A stretch of 64,000 nucleotides of DNA from positions 47,795,189 through 47,859,188 of the forward strand of contig CM075938.1 in NCBI GenBank assembly GCA_038030265.1. The letters are read 5' to 3'. Below, one piece after another: positions 1 through 10,890 of the stretch. Numbering within the stretch: position 1 is the first letter of the stretch; each line of letters starts with the position of its first letter. Under the pieces are notes generated by a model. The model worked only from the letters and a program-made list of their open reading frames with translations, had not been told where the DNA came from and ran no database searches. The translations under genes were made by a program, and so were the position numbers. Source of the stretch: Corythucha ciliata (taxonomy: Eukaryota > Arthropoda > Insecta > Hemiptera > Tingidae).

Positions 1-3000
1 TCCGCTCGAAATGACCATAACTGGCTGTCGTCCCATTTCTCTCAGATCCGCGCTTATGTCCAATGTGCTCTCACCTTGACGGTGCACCCCGCCGATGCCA
101 CCTGTGATAAACCAAGACAAAATCAATTGAAAACAACACTCTCGCTGTGCGAAGATGGAACAATTAACCTGTCACAAAAATTTTAATTCCTATGTGCCGA
201 GCAATTAAAAGCGTCGCTGACACCGTCGTTCCTCCGTTCAATTTCTGGTTTCAAAATAAATGAGACACCTAATTAGTTGAGTCAATGAGTAAACATACAA
301 AACTGAAATTTTTAGTGAAAGCGCTTAAACCACGAGGGTTAGTAGGTAATTCTTGCAAGAATTCGTAGCAGTAGGATCAGGATCATACGTTGCCAGTCTT
401 CCCTTGTCGAGGTGCGTCATCGCCGCCCCGTTTTCGGCAGCTCGCCATCTTCAGCGATCAATTACACAACTGAGTTTCAGTTGCACCACTGAGTGATTCT
501 ACACCCTGCAGAAATCATTCTAGGCGGGGGGGGGGGCAATATTCGATTATGCTGACCCAATGTAGGGGACGGGCTGCACTCTTCCCATACTCACTTTCTG
601 CCTCGCTTGGATAGCGAGAATCAGAAATTTCGCTTTTGAAGGAGCCCAACTCGCGAAATCGGTTTCTAAAAGAGCCAAAAACCACGAAATACAGGCTTTG
701 AAAGAGTTGAGTAAACGAAGTTGTGTTTCATTCCACCGATACAAGCCAGCGAAATTGGTTATTTAAATGAGTCGACCCCGAAAAATTGATTTTTGAATAG
801 GTCAACAGCGCAAAATTTTTCAGTTGATGCAGTGAAATCCACGGATTGGTTTTCTTGGATGAGCTATGCGAGCGAAATTATTTTTTTGTCAGCCAGCACA
901 ATGCAATTTTGTTTTTCCGGGGATTCAACCCCACCAAAATGTAAAGGGCTGACTTCGCGACATTTTTTATTTGAAAATAGCCAGACCCTCGAAATTGGCT
1001 TTTCGAGAGCACTGGCGGACCTGCACCAATCGGGGCCTGACCGGAAATCTCCAAGAGGCCTTCACCCCGCCCCCCAAGTTGAGTTATCTCCAGCAAATTA
1101 GACATTTTTTCCGTATTTTAGCAGAGAATTAGCGTTGTCCTCAGTTTGAGCAGGAAATTAGCATTTTTCTTACATGTTTTCCTCAATCTTTTTTCAGCCG
1201 CAAAATAGCAGGTTTTTCGAAATTTGTTCCACAAATCACATTTTTTTGTTGACCATTCGCTATGAATTAGCTGCGAATCAGCAGTTTTTTACCTATATGT
1301 ACATCCATAAATTGACGCTTTTTCTCACTTTTAGGCTGGTCGTCCACTGGAAGCGTTTTCGAGCGGCGCTACAACGTGCTACAACAAGCGACATCGAGCG
1401 TACGTACAAAAAGACATAAATTGAATTCACTGCTGCTAAGCCTGCAGTGGACGATGTCACATTCAATTTGAGGCTTTGGGATGTACGCTCGTTGTCGCGC
1501 CGCTCGAAAACGCTTCCAGTGGACGACCGATCTTAACCTCAAAGTTGCCTTCAAAACCCGCAAATTGAAATTTTTCACAAATTTGACCGCGAATTTTTGA
1601 TTTTAGACTAGAATTGCTTAATTTAAGCAACGTAGTAGCGTTTTTACCTGTGAATTAGTTTTTTTTTTCCATTTTAGCCACGAATTGGCGTTTTCCCGCA
1701 ATTTTAGCTGCAAATTGGCAATTTTTCCATTTTTAGCAGCGAATAGCTTTTTTTCTCAAAATTGAATTTGTGTTGAATTGTGTTTGTAGCTTTTTTGAAT
1801 TATCCGTAAGTAGCCTTTTTTCATTTTAGCACCGCATTACATGTGCATTGTTTAACATTTAGCTACAGATTAGCGCTTCTGCTCAGTTCTATCCTCGAAT
1901 CAGCGGTGTTTTTAACTTATAACGGTTCATTTGGCGTTTTTATCGATTTTAGCCTTTTTTTACCTATTTACCTTCAGAATGCGCGAAGGCGAGTATTTAA
2001 GCTGTAAATTTTACCACAATTTTGTCCACGAATTGGTAATTTTCCTCAAGTTTAGCGGCAAACCAGCGCTTTTTCTCAATTTTAGCAGCGCTTCTTTCAA
2101 TTTAAGTCACGAATTGGCGTTCTTTGCAGTGCAGCCGCAGATTAGCCATGTTTCCCATTTTTAGCAGCGTATTGGCACACGAAAATTCGAGTTTTTCTTA
2201 ATTTTAGCCGCGCTAATTAGTAATTTTTTTTCAATTTTGGTAGAGTTTTTTATATATATTTTTTAGCCCAGCAATTTTTTTACTCTCAGCTATGGTTTCA
2301 ATAAACCAATCTTAAGGGCTTTAGTCGTTCAAAAAACCAGTCTTGAGGGTCAGTATCTTCGAACAACAGAATTCGCGGAACTTGGCATACTCAAAATACC
2401 AATTTTGGGGGTTATTCGGTTCAATAAAAAACAATTTTCGGATTCGGCTGTACATAAAAACAATTTTTCTTACTTTGGTTAATCAAAAGACTTCAATTCC
2501 GTGAGGTTGCCTATGTCAAATTCTTCCAGCTTACACTTGGTGTATGGAGGGACGAAGCGTGTTTGCGTGGAACACTGACCGGGTGTGGGATGCAACCCGT
2601 AGCCCCTGGCACGCTCTGGCCAGTTCTTAAACTGTTTTGTCTCCAAATTAGAGGCATGGCATCGCTCAAGACTCAGCTTGCGGTCAACTTCATGGTAGTT
2701 TTTACGCCTCCTCGCCTACCAACTCACAGTCGTTATACTGTTATAGATAGCTCTTGGGGGTGCCCTGGTCTGCAATGGACAATTTTGTACGGTTTTGGTG
2801 CCTCTTGGTAGACCTGAAGCCAACGATTTCTTTCACGGAGCACCTAGCAACTATGGGGACTGGGCAGTTGAATAGATGTGGAGTGTTTTGTACCGGTGGT
2901 GCGCAAAAGGAGTCAATATTTATCCCAACTGTGCTCGGTTCTTTAACTTATTCACGTCAAAAATAAATTAAAGCCTCAGCCGGCTGATGCCCCATTTCAA

Positions 3001-4115
3001 GTGATGCCCGGGGTGCCCCCCCCCCCATACGCTACGACACTGTCGGGGGGGGGGTTGACAAACCTCAACGAGGGGAGACAGACAATGTAGGCTCCTACGT
3101 CTACAGTTTTATGCATGCTTTACCCACTAACCCTCGTAGTTTAAGCGCTTCTACTAACAAATTGCATAGCAATCTAGTGTTTTGTGTTCAATGAAGCTTT
3201 TTCTACCGAAAATAGACTGATTTTGTGAGACGTAAGAATAAAAACGTTCGCTTCTTTCAAATTCCACCAATCAGCTTCTTTATCTCACGTTGATAAGATA
3301 TGAGAGTGAAAACACCTGTATGTGCGACGTTGTTAACGTCCGATGGTTGCTAGGGTATGGAAGAGCTGATTGGTGGACTTTTAGAAAGACGTGAAAGTTT
3401 TTTTTTTTTTTTTAAGGTCCGTTCCACTGTTTTGCACTAGCTACACTAGTGTATAAAACCATGTGATTTCGTTGATTTATACTGAAAAATTGAATGAAAC
3501 CAGATTATTTTCTTCAAAAGTGTAGCTCTCGCGAAACAATGGAACGGACCTTTATTCTTACATCTCTCTGATAAGAATATAAACAAACCTTAAAATCTAT
3601 TCCTTCTGATACAGAATTGTGGGAGGGAGGGGGGTCGGGCTTCAGCAATTCAATTTGAACTGGAGTAAACCAGTAAATTCGGTTTCGGTTAAAATATATT
3701 AATGCCAGAAAAATAATAATTCTAGTAGCCATTATGGATTGTTGTAACTTACATGCGACAAAACGTAAGGTAAATCCCGCCGGGAAATTTTAACCGGTGA
3801 ACTCGCTACTGGATCCGCGAGAAATTCAAGCTCTTCGCCTGTCAAACCGACTTTAACTCTACCGTCGAGGACGGCGATAGTTGCTGGTACGGCGCCTTGA
3901 CTTCGTACAATCTCTTCGACAGCCCGGGCAGTCGACAGATTAGCCGGATGCGGCATTCCGTGAGTTATAATCGTCGACTCCAGGGCGACGAGTGGGCGAT
4001 TATTGGCGACGGCTTGTGACACTTCATCTGACAAGTCGACAACAGATCGAAACGTCGAAATATTACTGGATAGCGTTCGTTTCACACACGAAAACGTCCA
4101 TTTCCGAGTCAACAT
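1..4115 (-). CDS. Pseudouridine-5'-phosphate glycosidase, 5' part (three exons, runs off left edge)
   Basis: Three exons on the minus strand: 4115-3753 (121 codons from ATG), 244-169 and 101-1 (continuing past the window edge). Donors are GTAAGT after 3753 and GTTAAT after 169; acceptors are ACCAG before 244 and CACAG before 101. The joined frame stays open. It has the family's run of motifs: ALESTIITHGMP, ATIAVLDGRVKVGLT, SRRDLPYVLS, then NGGTTVSAT and VTGGIGGVH in exons 2-3. PsuG enzymes cleave pseudouridine 5'-phosphate to ribose 5-phosphate and uracil; the ALEST glutamate belongs to the active site. In many animals this domain is fused to a PfkB-type kinase, which would lie outside the window. 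The basic, Ser/Thr-rich first 25 residues could be a mitochondrial presequence (inference). Intron 1 is about 3.5 kb and full of repeats. Confidence 0.88.
590..1090. repeat. Degenerate ~33-bp tandem repeat, family A (reverse orientation)
   Basis: Imperfect units read GCGAAATTGGTTTTT followed by GAATGAGCCAA-like text and repeat about every 30-35 bp. Divergence between units is high. Open frames here are accidental readings of the repeat. Confidence 0.6.
1095..2280. repeat. Degenerate ~30-bp tandem repeat, family B (reverse orientation)
   Basis: Units contain CGAATTAGCGTTTTTCTCAA followed by TTTTAGC. The array is interrupted by the hairpin element at 1338-1528 and ends where family-A units start near 2285. 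Confidence 0.65.
1338..1528. mobile_element. MITE with ~31-bp terminal inverted repeats, copy 1
   Basis: The ends are perfect inverted repeats beginning GGTCGTCCACTGGAAGCG and ending in GGCGC on the inner side. A second, diverged copy is at 60631-60825; both carry an internal stretch with ATCCCAAAG next to an AATTGAAT-like sequence. No coding potential. I found no certain target duplication. Confidence 0.8.
2285..2510. repeat. Family-A tandem repeat, short array
   Basis: Units of the AAAAACCAATTTTSGGGG type recur every ~33 bp, in the orientation opposite to the 590-1090 array. Confidence 0.5.
3415..3551. mobile_element. 137-bp palindromic MITE (AGGTCCGTTCC family), TTA target duplication
   Basis: The element runs from AGGTCCGTTCC to GGAACGGACCT and is nearly palindromic throughout. 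It is flanked by TTA at 3412-3414 and 3552-3554. The copies at 12443-12579 and 45113-45249 have exactly the same length; diverged copies lie at 28201-28320 and about 30538-30670. Confidence 0.85.
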
Positions 4116-4754
4116 TTTGTACTACAATTTAATTCCCTGAGATTTCTGGAATGTAAAATTACCACTGCGCGTCCCCCAAACACGCACTATGATACTACTT
4201 GGTTCGATGGTCTCTCACATCTGGGGAACACTTGTACGGCCTTGAGTAGAAATTTCCTTTAAGAGATTAGAAGAACTGATGGTGGAGGCGTGGCTTAAAA
4301 TGCTTCCAGTTTCAATTCAAGGTATTCATGAATTACATTAAAAACAAAACGAAAAAAGTCGTGACTCATCAGTTTGAGTTGGGAGAAGGTTTGGAATGAA
4401 TGAGTTTGAGATAAATAACCGATCAAAAATAGCGGGGCAGCGATGTCTTTCGATAAATAAACTGGATCGGTGCATCATGTGAGAGCTTAGAAGCTTTCTC
4501 CGGGCTTAATTTTTTTTTTGGAGTTTACTCCTTTAGCCTCGTTTTTTTATTTTTTTATTATTACTTTTTTATATTTTTTATTATTTCTTTTTTACATGTC
4601 AAAGCATCAGACACGAAATATCCATTGACTATAATTTATTCAGTTGTCGCAGAGATGACAGGGTGCGTTTATCAATGCACTTATTCCTCAGATAAAGCTG
4701 GGTGCTGGAGTAAGTTAGGTTGCTATGGGCCTTTTTGCAAACATTAATGTTAAG
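4116..4754. other. Upstream region of the glycosidase gene; nothing recognised
   Basis: This region lies 5' of the glycosidase ATG. It contains a T-rich low-complexity tract at about 4508-4600. I see no clear TATA box, repeat family or coding sequence, though a promoter must be nearby. Confidence 0.4.
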
Positions 4755-5500
4755 TTAAGCCAAGGTAAATAGACTAAAGAGGTATGCTCTTAATTTTCAA
4801 CCAATTATTATTGTTTGTGCCATGACGTCTTGGGATGACAAATTTTTAAAAAAATAACAGGTGGGACTTTTTTCAATAAAACAAAATTATCAACATTTCT
4901 GGGGCCACTTTTGGCTTATTATTTCTCAATAATAAGTCTTTGTAATCGTATCGCAAAAACATTTTTTTGACCCCCCCCCCCTCAAAATTTGTAGTTTTAC
5001 GTTTCAAAGTGCGTAGAATCCAAATCTGCAATAAAAAAAAAATGTCCGTCCGCCGTCCGGGCCATATCTTGCCCTAGGATTGCCCGAAAAAACTCGTTCT
5101 TTCGCACATAGACTCCATTTGGGGTCTAGTTGGTCCTAACATCTGATCAGTTTGATCAAATAACCTCCTTGGGTTTTATGGGCCAAAAGCGGGTCCAAAA
5201 TGGGGATTTTCAAAGGATTTGGGGTCATAGGGGTGTGGGGTGTCGATTTTCATGTAATTTCAAGCCGGATTTGACTACATCCATGAATAATAAACCCACA
5301 GTCGAAATAATAAGGCATTCTACGATAATTCGCAGCGTTTTTAAATCGGGAGAACTACGCATTATTGCCTGCAGGACAATGTTCCTGTGAAAGAAGTCAT
5401 TGCAGGGCCCCTACGTGTAATGGTTGGAGCAAAGAAAACTGCTGCAGGTGCAGGGTAACATCTCAGTTGAGAAACTTTTAGAAATTCTTTTAAGATAAAG
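4755..5500. repeat. Dispersed repeat interrupted by a ~429-bp element (4914-5342)
   Basis: The outer parts (4755-4913 and 5343-5500) match, inverted, 38025-38160 and 35800-35990. There the same two parts flank the 2-kb palindrome. The inner part (4914-5342) is a direct repeat of 40458-40884, with only scattered differences. It sits in a T-run at both places, so it is a separate element nested in the dispersed repeat. Confidence 0.75.
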
Positions 5501-5679
5501 CTAAGTTCAGCAATTTTTTCGTTCCACTCATCAACGTAGAGACCTCGCCACCGTTCCAATTAACAATAATAAATATAAGCGCTCCGAAACACTTGGCTTC
5601 GTATTAAGGGTTCTCGGCTGTATTTGTACAACAAACCGCACATCGACCAATAGCTCGTATGGTGAGGGTGTGAATCGCC

Positions 5680-6327
5680 CTACTCCATCCTGGGTGTGCG
5701 GCCAGGGGCCTTAGTATGAACGGTCGGGGAAAAAGCCGCACGCGGGATCCAAGGACACCAAATAAGAAATAAAATTATCCCGCCATAGCAATCACGTCTA
5801 GCGGCTTTTTCGCACGAGTTTGTACTGAGGCTCCAGATGAGGCAAACAAATTCCTCAATATGTAGAGCGTCCTGAAGTACTTTTTCCCATTGTGTCATGT
5901 GAAGGCCCCGTTCTCGCAGAGCTAGACGTACGGTGGTCCATATGATTCCGTTGTATCTCTCCACCTGTCCGTTTCCTTGGGGATTGTATGGGGTACTCCG
6001 ACTTGTAGATATTCCAAGTCCAGTTAAGAAGTCTTTAAGTTCTTGTGACATGAAGGATGAGCCTTGGTCCGAATGAATATAAGATGGGAGTCCGAATATG
6101 GAAAACAGTTGGCGGAGACAATGTATAACAGATTTTGATGAAGTATCCTTGCAGGGAAAAGCAAAAGGGAATCTTGAGTATTCGTCGACTACTGAAAGGA
6201 TGAATCGATTTTGTGTGCTCGATGGAAGCGGACCTTTGAAGTCTATGTTTAATCGTTCCATTGGAGACGTCGCTTTGATCAAAGTGCCGGGATTTTTGTA
6301 AAAACGAGGTTTAACTTCTGCGCACAC
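5680..6327 (-). pseudogene. Gypsy integrase core with degenerate C-terminus
   Basis: The integrase catalytic core is intact: D29 in LNIDFKGPL, D87 in HSDQGSSF and E123 in GQVERYN, giving the exact D-x35-E spacing. The CPVC half of the zinc finger lies just upstream of the listed ATG in the same frame, so the start is artificial. After the QWEKVLQDALH stretch the text no longer resembles the expected C-terminal region. The frame ends at 5680 without the chromatin-binding tail or a 3' LTR. The copy is inactive. Confidence 0.82.
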
Positions 6328-7564
6328 TGGACACGAGGACGTTACTGAACGAATTTCGAATTTCCTCTAACGAGAAGGGTACATTTTTACTTCGCGTCCA
6401 GTGAGTCATTCTGGTGACGCCGGGATGACAGAGAGCTCTGTGCAGTTCCTTCAATTTTGTTGTATTGCCAATGGCAGACGAACAAATTCTTGATAAAGCG
6501 TCTGCGACGTAATTCTCATTGCCAGGGCGATAAACAATGTCGTAGTTATAACAGGAAAGTTCTAACTGCCATCTTTTGATTTTCTCATTTTTGATTTTAC
6601 CAGCGTGATGAATATTAAACATGAAGCTAACAGATTTTTGATCGGTGATGAGTTTAAAATGTCTACCGAGTAAATACTGACGCCATTTTCTCAATGACTC
6701 AACAATGGCATATGCTTCTTTTTCTACTGAAGAGAGTCTCTGTTCGCTGTCTGAGAGAGTTCTTGAAAAAAATGCAACGGGTCGGTCTTTTTGAGACAAT
6801 ATCGCTCCTATGGCACAGTCTGAAGCGTCGGTTTCAACTGTGAACGGAGCTTCGTCGTCGATTGATGTAATCGTTGCCCGTGAAATTTCTTTTTTTAGTT
6901 CCTCAAAAACAATGAGCGTATCAGAATTCATGGGGAATATTTTGCAATCAGTAAGGAAACGAATTTTTTTAGAGAATTGAGGGATCCATCGCGCGTAGTG
7001 AGCGAACATACCGACTGTCCGACGGAGAGATTTTGAATCGCTGGGGGGACTTAATTCAAGTAAAGGTTTGAGGCGATCAGGATCAGGTCGAACTTGTCTG
7101 TTTGAAATGTTGAATCCGAGTAGGTTGATATTTCTCTGAGAAAAGGAGCATTTTTCCTCGTTTATAGTAAGCCCGTATTTTGTAGTGACTGCTAGGAAAT
7201 CTTTCAGATTCTTATCATGTTCCTCTTGTGTTCTTCCCCATACTGTCACATCATCAAGATAGGCGAACGTGTCCAGGATGTTTTCTTTGTTTATTATGTT
7301 GTTAATCGTTCTCTGGAACGCAGCTACGCCATTGGTCACGCCGAAAGGAATTCGGCGGAAATGCCAAAAACGATCATCTGCCTCGAAGGCTGTGTAAATT
7401 TTGTCTTCATCCAAAATAGGAATTTGGTGGTAGGCACTCCTCAGGTCTATTGTGCTAAACACGTCATACTTCGAAACTTTGTTTATTATTTCTTCAATTT
7501 TCGGCAACGGATAAGCATCAGGGAGAGTGAATTTGTTTATAGTACGAGAGTAATCAATGACCAT
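6311..7564 (-). pseudogene. Gypsy reverse transcriptase and RNase H segment (frameshifted at both ends)
   Basis: This 417-codon segment carries the RT palm: FSTIDLRSAYHQI at about 36-48 and the catalytic YLDD at 102-105. RNase H follows, with its acidic residues in TDAS (D246), EKEAY (E283) and TDQKS (D308). The last part has the histidines of the integrase zinc-binding domain (LHRALCHPG) but leaves frame before the CPVC pair. The first RT residues lie in the preceding frame, so the listed ATG is not a natural start. Confidence 0.85.
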
Positions 7565-8928
7565 TCTTTTTTTTTTTTACTCCCGTTGGTCGACACGAGA
7601 ACCTGTGCTCTCCACGGTGAATTTGATTCCTCTATAACGCCTTCTTTTACGAGACGCTCGACTTCCTGTTTGATGAAGGCTTGGTCATCAGTTGAGCAGG
7701 AACGAGATTTGACAGAAATTGGGTAGCAGTCTGGTGTTAGATGAGTGAATAAGGGCACTGGGTCCACTTTTGCGGCAGCGAGAGAGCAAATCTTCAGCTC
7801 GTCCGAGTCGCCTCCGAATTCGATTTTTAACGCTGAGTGGAGACGGAGTAGATCATGCCCTAGGATGACATCGGAACAAAGACGAGGGAGGACAGTGATT
7901 TTGAAATTTTCGTATAGTTTGTCTTGAATTTTCAAGGAAACGATACAATATCCTTTTATTTTCGTGGAAAACGAGAGGGAAGCCATGGTAACTTCGCCTG
8001 AAGAGGGGTATATTTTGAACTTGTATCGTTTAACAAATGAGTCGTCGATAAAACTTTCCGAACTTCCAGTGTCTATCAGAGCTGAAGTTGGTTTTCCATT
8101 CACTTCGATTTTCGTAACAGATTTTGACAGGCTCTTCGGACTCATCGATGCAAGTAATGAAGACACGTTCTTATTATTAGACGATGGTGATCTGCATACA
8201 GCTTTGTAGTGTCCCTTTTTCCCGCAATTGCCACACAACGCGTTTCGAGCTGGACACTTGGTTCTGAGATGACGATCGAATCCACAGAAGTAGCATTTTT
8301 CGAGTTTCTTTACTGCAGCCATGGTGGGACTTTCTTCGAGATTTTCGTTATCGTTCGTAGAAATTGAGTTTAGAGTAGGGACGGACGATGAATTGTGGTA
8401 GAGGTACGATGCTGAATGTTTTTCTGCGAGTTCTAGAGCTCGAGCCTGTTCAGTTGCTTCGCTTAAGCTCAAATCAGAGTTTTCCAAAAGTCTTTGCCTC
8501 ATACTTTGTGAATTCAAACCACTGATGAAAGAGTCCCTAATAAAGTCGTTACGGTTCTGTTCTGCTGTGACAGCCTTGAAACTACATCGACGACTTAATA
8601 CTTGTAGATTCTGCAAGTATTGATCTACTGTCTCATCAGGTTTCTGTCGACGAGTTGAGAGTTGATGTCGAGCAAAAATTTCATTAGGTTTCTTTTCGAA
8701 CAGATTTCTTAGTGTCGTAATCGCGGTACCATACGAATTACAGCAGCTAATGAATTCGTATATCTGCGGTGCAACATAATTAACGAGAAGTTGGAGCTTC
8801 TGTTCGTCCGAAGCACCAGCTGAAGTCACGAAATTTTCAAACGTTTTTAGCCAGTGGATCCATTCTTGGCAACCATTCGGTGAACTTGGATCACCGCAGA
8901 ATTTTTCAGGTCTAAGTAGACGGTCCAT
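7537..8928 (-). CDS. Gypsy gag plus aspartic protease, reading into the RT N-terminus
   Basis: This 463-codon frame encodes the capsid/nucleocapsid precursor. Two CCHC zinc knuckles (C-x2-C-x4-H-x4-C) lie at residues 212-225 and 232-245. A retropepsin-like site (ALIDTGSSES) has its D-T-G at 286-288. From about residue 405 the text matches the start of Gypsy reverse transcriptase (VERLVKEGVIEES, then SPWRAQVL). The frame then reaches a run of twelve A on the coding strand (7567-7578) and soon stops, while RT continues in another frame. The homopolymer has therefore gained or lost bases, or it is a sequencing error. Gag shares its central part with the truncated copy at 10016-10605. Confidence 0.85.
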   Translation of the reverse strand: MDRLLRPEKFCGDPSSPNGCQEWIHWLKTFENFVTSAGASDEQKLQLLVNYVAPQIYEFISCCNSYGTAITTLRNLFEKKPNEIFARHQLSTRRQKPDETVDQYLQNLQVLSRRCSFKAVTAEQNRNDFIRDSFISGLNSQSMRQRLLENSDLSLSEATEQARALELAEKHSASYLYHNSSSVPTLNSISTNDNENLEESPTMAAVKKLEKCYFCGFDRHLRTKCPARNALCGNCGKKGHYKAVCRSPSSNNKNVSSLLASMSPKSLSKSVTKIEVNGKPTSALIDTGSSESFIDDSFVKRYKFKIYPSSGEVTMASLSFSTKIKGYCIVSLKIQDKLYENFKITVLPRLCSDVILGHDLLRLHSALKIEFGGDSDELKICSLAAAKVDPVPLFTHLTPDCYPISVKSRSCSTDDQAFIKQEVERLVKEGVIEESNSPWRAQVLVSTNGSKKKKEWSLITLVL

Positions 8929-9196
8929 TGCAGACTAATAATAAATTTAATTAAGTTGAATAAATTGATAGAATTTGAGACCTAGTAGGCTTTATTCAAC
9001 TTAATTAAATGAATACGGATATTAAAAAAACACATGTGCAGGGGAGGGAGGATATGGAGTGAAAGCGAATAGTATTAGTCACGTCACTTGCTCCCTCATG
9101 AAGCTTACTGGTCGTTTCTCACTAATACACATAATAAACTAGCCCGTCACTGCGCCGAGTGCTGTCTGTATTGAATACACGGGGCTTTACGTGGTA

Positions 9197-9358
9197 CGTA
9201 TCAATTAACTGGGCCTTAAAACGGTACGGCAAACGGTACATAAGGTCTAAGGAACGACTCCGCCAAATTATATCGCTTTTAAAAAAAATTGCAGGCACTT
9301 ATTTTGACTTTTCATTCATTGTTTGCTTGATCTACAAAGAAATTCCAAGGGAGAAACC
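9197..9358. repeat. ~145-bp dispersed repeat, copy 1
   Basis: Starting at AACTGGGCCTTAAAACGG, this stretch closely matches 12003-12152. It lies upstream of the Gypsy leader; the second copy abuts the truncated 5' end of the non-LTR element. The identity is unknown. Confidence 0.7.
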
Positions 9359-10015
9359 AAAGTTGTATAGAACCCAAGTTCTTCCACTCATCACGATCGC
9401 TATGGTAACGGTGGTCATTTACAAAATTTGAAATTTTGATCCCGTCAGAGCGCACTTACAACATTTGGTCTCAACTTTTTCTTTAATGAAGTGTCTGCTT
9501 CACAAACTACATGTGAAGCAAATAAAATTACAGCTGGATTTTGGACATTTTTCATTTTCACTGATAGATTTTTTTGTTATTTCGATTGCTTTCGATCCAT
9601 TTTCCTTATAAAATAATTTAATTTCAAATTCCGTCGCGATTCGTGCCCCCGTGTAAAACCCAGCTCAGCCAGAGAAACTGTAGATTGATGTCCGCCGTTT
9701 GTAAGTCGAAGGTAGAGCGCAAATTTTCAAGGCAAAAGTTCAAGGTGGGTTTGAAGTTATTTTGAGGACAAAATTTGGAAAATGTCTACAAAGCATTTTA
9801 TGTACAATTTTAAGGTATACTACAAGGTATACTATCTGCGTGAAACTCGCCCTCAGCGTTCGGTCTGCAGAGGGGATGGAAGAAACACCATGCTCACCTG
9901 ACTCTTGAGAATGCCCAGGATCTCGCTGTACTTGACAAAACATCGTAAAACATCATTTCAATGATATACAATAAACTTTTTTTAACTCAATGCACACGCG
10001 TTTGAGTGACCTGGT
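9359..10015. other. Unassigned spacer
   Basis: AT-rich sequence between the Gypsy-associated repeat and the second gag fragment. Nothing recognised; short open frames here have no family signature. Confidence 0.3.
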
Positions 10016-10605
10016 CTGATGACGATCGAATCCACAGAATAGCATTTTTCGAGTTTCTTTACTGCAGCCATGGTGGGACCTTTCTTCGAGATTTTCGTTA
10101 TCGTTCGTCGAAATGAGTTTAGAGTAGGGACGGACGATGAATGTGGTAGAGGTACGATGCTGAATATTTTTCTGCGAGTTCTAGAGCTCTAGCCTGTTCA
10201 GTTGCTTCGCTTAAGCTCAAATCAGAGTTTTCCAAAAGTCTTTGCCTCATACTTTGTGAATTCAAACCGCTGATGAAAGAGTCCCTAATAAAGTCGTTAC
10301 GATTCTGTTCTGCTGTGACAGCCTTGAAACTACATCGACGACTTAATACTTGTAGATTCTGCAAGTATTGATCTACTGTCTCATCAGGTTTCTGTCGACG
10401 AGTTGAGAGTTGATGTCGAGCAAAACTTGCATTAGTTTTCTTTTCGAATAGATTTCTTAGTGTCGTAATCGCGGTACCATACGAATTACAGCAGCTGATG
10501 AATTCAACTTAATTAAATGAATACGGATATTAAAAAAACACATGTGTAGGGGAGGGAGGATATGGAGTGAAAGCGAATTTAGTATTAGTCATGTCAGTTT
10601 CGCTC
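10016..10605 (-). mobile_element. Second, internally deleted Gypsy gag fragment
   Basis: The sequence matches 8268-8757 (middle of gag) and then jumps to 8993-9085 (leader), so about 235 bp are deleted. The junction near 10500 has a few bases of ATTC microhomology. Small indels also break the gag frame (for example CACAGAATAG versus CACAGAAGTAG). It is a dead partial copy lying downstream of the main one on the plus strand. Confidence 0.85.
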
Positions 10606-10880
10606 CGCATTAAGACTGATTTCACGGATTTCGCTCACGAAAAAAGAGATTTCCGCGGGTCTGACTCACTGAAACTGTATTTTAGCGGGTTCCACTCGCT
10701 GAAAATCCCATTTTCACAGGTTTGAGGGGCCGAATTAGTTGGTCTGGCTCACTGAAAAAGTGCAGTTTCTGGGGATTTTCCGGCTGAATAAAGCTGTTTT
10801 TGCAGGTTTTACTCACTAAAAAAAAAAAAAAAAAAAATCGCGGGCCTGGGCTCATGCACTAAAATACCTATTTCGCGGTT
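10606..10880. repeat. Family-A tandem repeat
   Basis: Units such as TTTCGCGGGTTTGACTCACT with AAAA spacers recur every ~33 bp, followed by an A-run near 10819-10836. Confidence 0.5.
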
Positions 10881-10890
10881 TCTTCGTACG

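Larger units (their letters stand above)
245..3752 (-). other. Repeat-filled first intron of the pseudouridine glycosidase gene
   Basis: This intron holds family-A repeats (590-1090 and 2285-2510), a family-B array (1095-2280) and two MITEs (1338-1528 and 3415-3551). It also has several G or C homopolymers, for example near 525-536 and 3010-3055. I recognise nothing in 2511-3000 or 3060-3410. Confidence 0.7.
5680..9090 (-). mobile_element. Decayed Ty3/Gypsy LTR retrotransposon
   Basis: The order gag, protease, RT, RNase H, integrase on one strand is that of Ty3/Gypsy (Metaviridae). It is spread over three open segments with frame breaks near 7567-7578 and 6340-6360. The 5' leader upstream of gag (8929-9090) has an inverted repeat built on TTCAACTTAATTAAAT. 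I could not find matching LTRs or a tRNA primer-binding site, and the integrase C-terminus is lost, so the copy looks truncated and inactive. No env-like gene is seen. Confidence 0.85.

Noticed and set aside
7217..7726. 169-codon plus-strand frame
   Set aside because: Antisense shadow of the Gypsy RT.
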